Shown here one piece after another: positions 1 through 5,046 of a stretch of DNA of 8,255 nucleotides. Position 1 is the first letter of the stretch. Every line of letters starts with the position of its first letter. Both the position numbers and the translations under genes were made by a program. This DNA comes from Spirochaetales bacterium. GTDB taxonomy: Bacteria > Spirochaetota > Spirochaetia > DSM-27196 > SLAA01. The DNA is taken from NCBI GenBank assembly GCA_007126415.1, contig SLBH01000143.1:1-8255 (forward strand), in the 5' to 3' direction. The notes beneath the pieces were generated by a model, which was given only the letters and a program-made list of their open reading frames with translations, had not been told where the DNA came from and searched no databases.

Positions 1-101
1 GCACGGTGAAGGGCCGAGAGCGGCACTCCGGGGAGAACGCGTCGCAGGACGCGGTCGAGTCTTCTACCTTGGTCGTCCGGTCCGGCGGTCAGTTCGGTCA
101 T
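1..101 (-). CDS. RluA-family 23S rRNA pseudouridine synthase, N-terminal fragment (runs off the window)
   Basis: Reading the minus strand from an ATG at 101-99 gives 33 open codons to the window edge, beginning MTELTAGPDDQGRRLDRVLR and continuing RVLPGVPLSALHR. The pattern DDxGxRLDRxLRxxLPxxPLSxLxR is the start of the S4 RNA-binding domain at the N-terminus of RluC/RluD-type large-subunit rRNA pseudouridine synthases, which isomerise uridines in 23S rRNA in the cytoplasm. The catalytic domain lies outside the window, so the exact member (RluC, RluD or other) cannot be decided. A GGTGG Shine-Dalgarno-like stretch at 113-109 lies 7 nt before the ATG, and a TTGACA/TAGTAT promoter lies just upstream. 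The gene is divergent from the PAP2-like gene. Family assignment is fairly sure; the substrate position is unknown. Confidence 0.75.
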   Translation of the reverse strand, partial: MTELTAGPDDQGRRLDRVLRRVLPGVPLSALHR

Positions 102-118
102 GATACAGCCACCACGAG

Positions 119-148
119 ATACTACGGCACGGGTGATCGGCGTGTCAA
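119..148 (-). promoter_or_regulatory. Putative sigma70-type promoter of the pseudouridine synthase gene
   Basis: On the minus strand a perfect -35 box TTGACA (148-143) is followed after 18 bp by TAGTAT (124-119), which matches TATAAT at four of six positions. Transcription would start near 112, about 10 nt before the ATG at 101. The box quality is good, but the promoter is inferred from sequence only. Confidence 0.5.
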
Positions 149-153
149 ACTCA

Positions 154-193
154 CCACGCAGAGCCATGCAGAGCCACGCAGAGCCGCGCAGAG
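154..193. repeat. Four tandem 10-bp repeats (CCACGCAGAG type) between divergent promoters
   Basis: Four consecutive 10-bp units are seen: CCACGCAGAG (154-163), CCATGCAGAG (164-173), CCACGCAGAG (174-183) and CCGCGCAGAG (184-193). They differ only at the third and fourth bases. The array lies exactly between the minus-strand -35 box (143-148) and the plus-strand -35 box (212-217). One unit per helical turn would put every copy on the same DNA face. It could be a regulatory array, or one of the short 'cgcagag' intergenic repeats found in many bacterial genomes. The apparent short reading frame across it (6-215) is not a gene. Confidence 0.8.
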
Positions 194-204
194 CTCTCAC
201 TGCA

Positions 205-248
205 TAGAATCTTGACAAAGGCGTCCGGCAGGGACACACTACGGTGTC
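205..248 (+). promoter_or_regulatory. Putative promoter and inverted repeat of the PAP2-like gene
   Basis: A perfect TTGACA (212-217) is followed after 17 bp by CACACT (235-240), a weak -10 (three of six). This would start transcription near 247, almost on the ATG at 249. A second -10-like box, TAGAAT (205-210, five of six), would give a leader of about 30 nt but has no good -35. The inverted repeat GACAC-N6-GTGTC (233-248) ends one base before the ATG and overlaps the first -10, so it could be an operator. No convincing Shine-Dalgarno sequence precedes the start codon. Confidence 0.4.
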
Positions 249-728
249 ATGCAGCCCCAGTCTGTAGACTCGTTCTACCACGTGCTACGGAACCCACTCT
301 TCCTCGCCGCCTTTTTTAGCTGGTTCATCGCGCAGCTACTCAAAGCGACGATCGACGCGTTGCGCAACCGCTCACGGTCCTCGCGTGAGGTTGTGGTCAC
401 GTTGTTTTGGGCGACGGGCGGTATGCCGTCGTCGCACTCGGCGCTGGTAACCGCGCTCGCGACCGCGATTGGGTTCCAGTACGGGGTGAACTCTCCGTTG
501 TTCTCGGTGGCGTTGTTCTACGGCATGCTTGTGATCCGTGACGCGCTCGGCGTCCGCCGAGCCGCGGGGATGCAGGCGCAGGCGATCAACCGTATGGGCC
601 GTAAGCTGCGCGAGCGGTTTGAGGTTGAGTTCGAGCCCGTGCAGGAAGTTCATGGACACACTCCGGCCGAGGTGTCCGTGGGTGCGCTGCTCGGCTTTTT
701 CATCGCGGTCGCGTTCAGCCTTCTTTAA
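249..728 (+). CDS. Divergent PAP2-family (DUF212, YuiD-like) integral membrane protein
   Basis: The 159-residue product matches the DUF212/divergent PAP2 family, typified by Bacillus YuiD and usually about 150-160 residues long. Conserved marks are GGMPSSHSA (57-65), which resembles the PSxxH phosphatase motif of PAP2 enzymes, then RDALGVRRAAG (97-107), an AQAIN segment (about 110-114) and HGHTPAEVSVGALLG (135-149). Hydrophobic segments lie at about 16-36, 65-80, 83-97 and 142-159. Members are presumed phosphatase-like membrane proteins, but a substrate is not established to my knowledge. The ATG at 249 fits the family length although it lacks a clear ribosome-binding site; a GTG at 282 is the only nearby in-frame alternative. 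The next gene starts 86 bases downstream, so co-transcription is possible. The family call is firm; the activity is unknown. Confidence 0.88.
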   Translation: MQPQSVDSFYHVLRNPLFLAAFFSWFIAQLLKATIDALRNRSRSSREVVVTLFWATGGMPSSHSALVTALATAIGFQYGVNSPLFSVALFYGMLVIRDALGVRRAAGMQAQAINRMGRKLRERFEVEFEPVQEVHGHTPAEVSVGALLGFFIAVAFSLL

Positions 729-780
729 AAACGATAACTGTCACGGGCGCGCTCCGCCGCGGGAAGGCGTGCTAAAGCGA

Positions 781-808
781 AGAACCAAGAAACGTAGAAC
801 CAAAGAAG
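781..808. repeat. Two purine-rich 15-bp direct repeats upstream of the membrane-protein gene
   Basis: AGAACCAAGAA (781-791) and AGAACCAAAGAA (796-807) form an imperfect direct repeat with a 15-bp period. The second copy contains AAAGAAG (802-808), the only ribosome-binding-like stretch before the ATG at 815. Nothing else is recognisable in the 86-base gap 729-814: there is no clear terminator and no clear promoter. Confidence 0.5.
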
Positions 809-814
809 TAACGA

Positions 815-2485
815 ATGCGAGCTCAGTCGTGGACCGGCTTTCACAACCTAGTTCTTCTTCTGTTTGTGCCGGCGCTCGCCGCGACGGCGTTCCTCGGTGC
901 GCGGATACCGACGAGCGTGTCCCCGGGTTCTATCTGGGACGGCTACACCGTTTTGCTCGTGAATCGAACGCTGCCGGTCGCTGAAGTCACCCGGGAGCTT
1001 GAGGCCGCCGGCGTGCAGAACGTTATTTCCTTCAGTACGGCCGAGGTACGCTACAACGATGTAGATCGCCTGGGAGTGGTGCCGGCGCAGGAGATCGAGG
1101 ATCGCTTTCTGGAGTACGACCCGCGCTTGGATCCGTTCATGCAAGAGCTCGACGCATTCTTCTTCACCGCCGACGGTGAGGTTGAGTACGTGATCTACTA
1201 TATCGACGACGAACGCAGTCGCGCACACCTCGCGCAATTGATACGCGATCGTGTAAGCGAGATCGCGCGCGAGACCGAGGTGTCGGGCGAGTCGCGTCCT
1301 GCGTGGCGATTTGCAGACACCGACAGCCCCGACTCGCGCTTGTTTGCGATCGGGTTCATCGTGTTCGCGGCATTGCTGATGAGCTATCTGCGAACTGCAC
1401 TGCTGACCTTGTCACTCGGTGCGATCCTCGCAATGCTGCAGCTTGCACGGGCCGGTCCGGGGGTGCTGTTTTCGCTTACGGTGTTGTATCTGCTGTGGGC
1501 CGTCGTGCTGCGTGACTTGACCCGCGATCTTCCGCAGCGTCTTACCGGGTACGGTCCTCGGAACTTGAAGACTCGCTGGACGGTCCAAGGGCTATTCGCG
1601 CTCGTGCTTCTCGCTGCGTCGGGGCTCTACGCGTATCGTATCGACGGGACGGGAGTCGCGCTGCTACATCTCGTGGTGGTGACGGTGGGTTTCGCTTTGC
1701 TGACCTCGGCGCTCGTGACGAGGATGGTGCTGAAGCACCGACACGCTGAGCACCGCCTCTTCCAGCCGGTTGAGATCATTCCGAGCCGTGTGCGAGGCCG
1801 ACGCCGGCAACGTTCGAAGCGCGGGCCGCGTTTCGCAGCCGCGCTACCGCTGCCGCGGTCGGAGGGCGTCACGACGACTCGGAGACTGCTCCTGGTGCTG
1901 ATCGCGGCCGGTGTGGCGGCTGCGTGGGCAACGGCGTTGTTGCCGGGAGGCGGGGGTGTCGCGGTGCCGACCCCGTTGCGGATTCCGGGGGGCGATGATC
2001 TATCGCATCGCTCTATCGCACGTCTCGAGCGCTACCGCTTCGATGATCGTTTGCCTGATCTTGCGATGTACTTGACGCACCGCGCGTATCACGAGGCCTT
2101 TATGTACGGGCGCGAGTTTGTGTTTCCGCAGCCGGGTGAAGAGGTGACTCGTGAGCGTTATCGGCGGGAGGCCGGCGGCATCACCCAGGAAACCGAGGTG
2201 GCATTGCGTTTCAATGATGAATGGGTCGACCGGGTGCGTTCCGAGACTCCGGCGGGCTCGCCGATGCGGATGCTGTGGGATCAGGAGGAAGCGGTCGGGG
2301 TTGTGTTCGACTCCCGCCCCGCGATATACTCCGCTCGCTCGATCGTGGTTCGCCATGGAGCACTCGTTGCGGCGGCGCTGTTACCCGTTCTGTTCTCGTC
2401 AGTGTTTGCGCCGCACGCGGGCCGTAGTCGTGCCGTCTCTGCCGAGCACGCGGCGGAGCAGGAAAAAACGAATCAAGAGGCATGA
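815..2485 (+). CDS. Unrecognised multi-pass membrane protein with two large extracytoplasmic domains, first gene of an rnfCD cluster
   Basis: I do not recognise a named family for this 556-residue protein. Hydrophobic segments lie at about 11-30, 174-192, 195-210, 213-231, 255-272, 279-303, 357-376 and 516-534. The positively charged loops (about 232-254 and 304-356, the latter very rich in Arg/Lys) fit the cytoplasm. That leaves two hydrophilic regions of about 140 residues each (31-173 and 377-515) outside. The protein contains no cysteine and no DxxSGAT-like flavinylation motif, so it is unlikely to bind Fe-S clusters, c-type haem or covalent FMN itself. The stretch 44-77 (hydrophobic strand, helix, then GVQNVISF) faintly recalls the extracytoplasmic domain of FtsX; I give that little weight. 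The stop overlaps the rnfC start in an ATGA, which argues for translational coupling and a role with the Rnf-like proteins as partner, anchor or sensor. The ATG at 815 is preceded by a weak AAAGAAG. Confidence 0.8.
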   Translation: MRAQSWTGFHNLVLLLFVPALAATAFLGARIPTSVSPGSIWDGYTVLLVNRTLPVAEVTRELEAAGVQNVISFSTAEVRYNDVDRLGVVPAQEIEDRFLEYDPRLDPFMQELDAFFFTADGEVEYVIYYIDDERSRAHLAQLIRDRVSEIARETEVSGESRPAWRFADTDSPDSRLFAIGFIVFAALLMSYLRTALLTLSLGAILAMLQLARAGPGVLFSLTVLYLLWAVVLRDLTRDLPQRLTGYGPRNLKTRWTVQGLFALVLLAASGLYAYRIDGTGVALLHLVVVTVGFALLTSALVTRMVLKHRHAEHRLFQPVEIIPSRVRGRRRQRSKRGPRFAAALPLPRSEGVTTTRRLLLVLIAAGVAAAWATALLPGGGGVAVPTPLRIPGGDDLSHRSIARLERYRFDDRLPDLAMYLTHRAYHEAFMYGREFVFPQPGEEVTRERYRREAGGITQETEVALRFNDEWVDRVRSETPAGSPMRMLWDQEEAVGVVFDSRPAIYSARSIVVRHGALVAAALLPVLFSSVFAPHAGRSRAVSAEHAAEQEKTNQEA

Positions 2486-3825
2486 AGCTGATACGCACCT
2501 TTCTCAAGGGCGGGGTGTTCGCCCCCGACAACACACGATCGGCTCGGGACGTTGCAACCTGGAACGCGATGATTCCGGCTCGCTCGGTGGTTCCGCTGTT
2601 GCAGCACGAGGGGTCGCCCGCGCGTTGCGTAGTTGAGCGCGGCTACCGTGTCGACGAGGGTGCCTTAATCGGTTCCGCCCAAGGCTATCAGAGCGCGCGC
2701 GTGCATGCTCCTATTCCGGGTGTCGTGAGCGAACTCACGAGACTAACGCTACCGGACGGTCGCGAGAGTGAAGCGGTTGTAATTGAGCTTGACGGCGAGT
2801 TCCAGCAACTGGGAAGGGTCGTTGAGCCGCGCGACTGGCGCGGGCTCAACAACGATCGCATCCAGGAACAGATTTTCGACGCCGGCGTCGTCGGGCTCGG
2901 CGGCACCGGCGTGCCGAGTCACGTGAAGTACTCGGCGCCGCGTAGCACGGCTCTCCGGTGTCTTATCCTCAACGGCTGCGAGCCGGAGCCTTATCTCTCG
3001 AACGACTATAGACTCCTACGCGAACGTCCGGAACACGTTGTCGAGGCGCTCGAGATTCTCGTGCGGCTCCTCGCGCCGAAGCGCACCGTGATCGCTCTCG
3101 GTGGGCATACGCGGTCGGCGGCGTCCGGCGTCCGGCGCGCGGTGTCCGCGGCTCGTGCCCGTATACAGGTGCATCGCTTCGCAGGGAAATATCCGCAAGG
3201 CGACGACCACGTGCTGGTGCGGTCGGTGACGAAGCGTGCGGTGCGCGGTGCGTCTCCGGTTTCGGAGGCCGGAAGCATGGTTGTGAACGTCGCCACCGCG
3301 ATTGCGGTCTATGAAGCGGTGGTGTTCGGAAAGCCGGTGGTTGAGCGCGTCGTTACGGTTGCCGGCGGCGCGATCACGCGCCCCGGGAATCTTAAGGTAC
3401 GCATCGGAGCCTCGATCGGCGACCTCATCGAGGAATGCGAAGGGTTCCGTGAGCCGCCGCATAAGTTGGTGGTCGGCGGGCCGATGCGAGGCAGTACGGT
3501 AACCGATCTATCTCAACCGGTAACAAAACTGACGACCGGTGTCCTCGCCTTAACCGAGGCTGAGGTTCAAGCGGTACCCGAGACGGCCTGCATCCGCTGC
3601 GGGCGCTGCGTACGGGCGTGCCCAATGGGGCTCGAGCCGGTGCGGCTGCACCAGTTGATCGCTCAGCGCCGCGACCGAGCCGTTACCGAGGCTGGATTAT
3701 TCGATTGTACCGAATGCGGTTGCTGCAGTTTCATCTGTCCCGCCGGCATTACCTTGGCGGAAGATCTAAAGCGTGCGAAGTCTCGCTTACGAGCGGAGGA
3801 GTCCGATGGCCGTGGGCGATCGTAA
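2482..3825 (+). CDS. rnfC: RnfC-like electron transport complex subunit
   Basis: The 447-residue product has the RnfC layout. An N-terminal KGGVFAPDNT and a barrel-sandwich-like segment (residues about 60-85, with SARVHAPIPGVV) come first. The NADH/FMN-binding 51-kDa-like domain follows with GVVGLGGTGVPSHVK (135-149) and NGCEPEPYLSND (164-175). An SLBB-like region lies around 290-345. Two 4Fe-4S motifs close the protein: C370-x2-C373-x2-C376-x3-C380-P and C409-x2-C412-x2-C415-x3-C419-P. RnfC is the peripheral cytoplasmic subunit that exchanges electrons with NAD(H) in the Rnf ferredoxin:NAD+ oxidoreductase. The length matches the short RnfC type without the long C-terminal repeats of enterobacterial RsxC. 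The start is supported by the usual MKLxxFxGG opening, although AAGAGG sits only 1 nt away. The usual NGxECEPY motif reads NGCEPEPY, with Pro168 where Cys is expected. It overlaps the upstream gene by 4 bases and rnfD by 20 bases. Confidence 0.9.
   Translation: MKLIRTFLKGGVFAPDNTRSARDVATWNAMIPARSVVPLLQHEGSPARCVVERGYRVDEGALIGSAQGYQSARVHAPIPGVVSELTRLTLPDGRESEAVVIELDGEFQQLGRVVEPRDWRGLNNDRIQEQIFDAGVVGLGGTGVPSHVKYSAPRSTALRCLILNGCEPEPYLSNDYRLLRERPEHVVEALEILVRLLAPKRTVIALGGHTRSAASGVRRAVSAARARIQVHRFAGKYPQGDDHVLVRSVTKRAVRGASPVSEAGSMVVNVATAIAVYEAVVFGKPVVERVVTVAGGAITRPGNLKVRIGASIGDLIEECEGFREPPHKLVVGGPMRGSTVTDLSQPVTKLTTGVLALTEAEVQAVPETACIRCGRCVRACPMGLEPVRLHQLIAQRRDRAVTEAGLFDCTECGCCSFICPAGITLAEDLKRAKSRLRAEESDGRGRS
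3795..3801 (+). promoter_or_regulatory. Ribosome-binding site that fixes the rnfD start
   Basis: GGAGGAG lies inside the 3' end of rnfC, 4-6 nt before the ATG at 3806. The earlier in-frame ATG at 3773 has no comparable site and would add 11 residues not expected in the family, so 3806 is preferred. Confidence 0.7.
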
Positions 3826-4963
3826 CGCGCCGAGTTACTCGGGGGATACCTCTCACACCTGGGATATATCACGGTTGATCCTGAGTGGGAGCCCGCAGAT
3901 TCACGACGCGCTCTCGACCGCGAAGGTGCACTGGTATCTCATTCTGGCGGCGCTGCCGGCCGCCGTCTGGGGCTTCGCTCAGTTCGGCGTGCCGGCATTT
4001 GTGGTGGTCGCCACCGGCGTGGCGGCTGCCGTACTGACCGAGGCGGTCCTACCCAGCCGTCGCGGCTCGCCGGCCGACGGCAATAGTGTCGCGATCGGGC
4101 TCTTCATGAGCCTGATGTTCCCTCCCGGAGCTCCGTGGTACCTTGTTGCGGCCTCGGCTGTCTTCGCGGTCGGTGTCGTGAAATGGGCTTTCGGGGGCCT
4201 TGGGCACGCGGTGCTGAACCCCGCGATCGCCGGTCGGGTTTTGGCTCAGGTGCTCCATCCGGAGGCCATGAGTCGTTATGCGCTCCCGGCTGGGCTGGGA
4301 GGGGGTGAGCTCGAAGGCGGCTCCAGCGTTATCATGGCGCTTCGTGGCGGCTCAACGGGAGGCGATCCACTGCAGCGCCTGGCCGAGCTTGGCTATCCGA
4401 GGTCCGGCCTCGACGAAGCGGTGACCGAGTGGCTCAACACCTACCTGCTGACTCCGGTCGGTGTACAATTGCCGGGTGGTTATATCGATCCGTTCATCGG
4501 CCTGGCGCCCGGCGGTATCGGTGAGGTCTCGGCCGTGCTTCTGCTGATTGCCAGTGCTGCGCTGATCGGTAGGCGTGTTATCGCGTGGCAGGTGCCGCTG
4601 TCGGTCTTTGTGGGTTTCGCAGCGACGATAGCCATGTGGGGTGCGGTTCCGCTCGGTGGGGCGGTGCTTGGCGGCGATGTGCTGTTTCACACCATGCACG
4701 GCGGACTGCTGTTCTTGATGTTTTTCTGCGCAACTGATAACACTAGTGCTCCTGCTACCGGCGCAGGGATGTTTGTGTACGGGTTGCTCGGCGGCGGCTT
4801 GGCGGCTATCCTGCAGTTGTTTGGTCTCTACCCCGAGCAATTGGCAGCCGCGCTCTTGATCGTAACCTTCTTTGTGCCCTTGATCGATTACGTGACGAAA
4901 CCGACGCGCTTCGGTTTCTCGCGACGCACCGGGCAGCCTTTGCTTTACAAAGCCCGTAGCTGA
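3806..4963 (+). CDS. rnfD: RnfD-like membrane subunit with an altered flavinylation motif
   Basis: The 385-residue product is a polytopic NqrB/RnfD-family protein. Family landmarks in order: SPQIHDALST (29-38) before the first membrane helix, ADGNSVAIGLFMSLMFPP around 90-107, FGGLGHAVLNPAIAGRVL around 128-145, FFCATDNTSAPATGAGMFVYG around 310-330, and YPEQ...VPLIDYVTKPTRFG near the C-terminus. RnfD normally carries FMN esterified to the Thr of a DxxTGAT motif, attached by ApbE on the outer face of the membrane. Here the equivalent stretch reads RGGSTGGDPL, with Asp187 at the flavin position and Gly181 in place of the upstream Asp; the codon at 4364-4366 is clearly GAT. The family call is secure, but covalent FMN attachment is doubtful. 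No rnfG, rnfE, rnfA or rnfB follows; the next gene is an unrelated GH57 gene. The start at 3806 was chosen for its strong ribosome-binding site. Confidence 0.9.
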   Translation: MAVGDRNAPSYSGDTSHTWDISRLILSGSPQIHDALSTAKVHWYLILAALPAAVWGFAQFGVPAFVVVATGVAAAVLTEAVLPSRRGSPADGNSVAIGLFMSLMFPPGAPWYLVAASAVFAVGVVKWAFGGLGHAVLNPAIAGRVLAQVLHPEAMSRYALPAGLGGGELEGGSSVIMALRGGSTGGDPLQRLAELGYPRSGLDEAVTEWLNTYLLTPVGVQLPGGYIDPFIGLAPGGIGEVSAVLLLIASAALIGRRVIAWQVPLSVFVGFAATIAMWGAVPLGGAVLGGDVLFHTMHGGLLFLMFFCATDNTSAPATGAGMFVYGLLGGGLAAILQLFGLYPEQLAAALLIVTFFVPLIDYVTKPTRFGFSRRTGQPLLYKARS

Positions 4964-4972
4964 GAGTACAAT
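4944..4972 (+). promoter_or_regulatory. Putative sigma70-type promoter of the GH57 gene, inside the rnfD 3' end
   Basis: TTTACA (4944-4949, five of six) and TACAAT (4967-4972, five of six) are separated by exactly 17 bp. Transcription would start near 4979, leaving a leader of about 68 nt before the ATG at 5047. The first box lies within the last codons of rnfD and the second just after its stop. This suggests that the GH57 gene can be expressed independently of the rnf-like cluster. Confidence 0.6.
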
Positions 4973-4988
4973 CGACGCCGTCTCGTCG
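4973..4988 (+). other. Small hairpin at the start of the GH57 leader
   Basis: CGACG (4973-4977) and CGTCG (4984-4988) can pair around a 6-nt loop. There is no following T-run, so it is not a typical terminator for rnfD. It may be a 5' leader hairpin or chance. Confidence 0.25.
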
Positions 4989-5046
4989 CGGCTTTCCGGT
5001 CTACTACGTGGTGATGGTTCAATGATGCGTTAAAAGCAGGATAATA

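Noticed and set aside
6..215. Open frame of 69 codons on the plus strand at the left edge
   Set aside because: It runs antisense through the pseudouridine synthase start and then through the 10-bp repeat array, has no ribosome-binding site and has low-complexity composition.
538..984. 148-codon plus-strand frame overlapping the PAP2-like gene and the 5' end of the next gene
   Set aside because: It is Arg/Ser-rich in the manner of out-of-frame GC-rich sequence and overlaps two well-supported genes.
3773..3805. Earlier in-frame ATG for rnfD
   Set aside because: It lacks a ribosome-binding site and deepens the overlap with rnfC, while the ATG at 3806 has GGAGGAG at the correct spacing.
4352..4840. 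162-codon minus-strand frame inside rnfD
   Set aside because: It is a shadow of a clear RnfD reading frame, with Gln/His/Arg-rich composition and no domain features.
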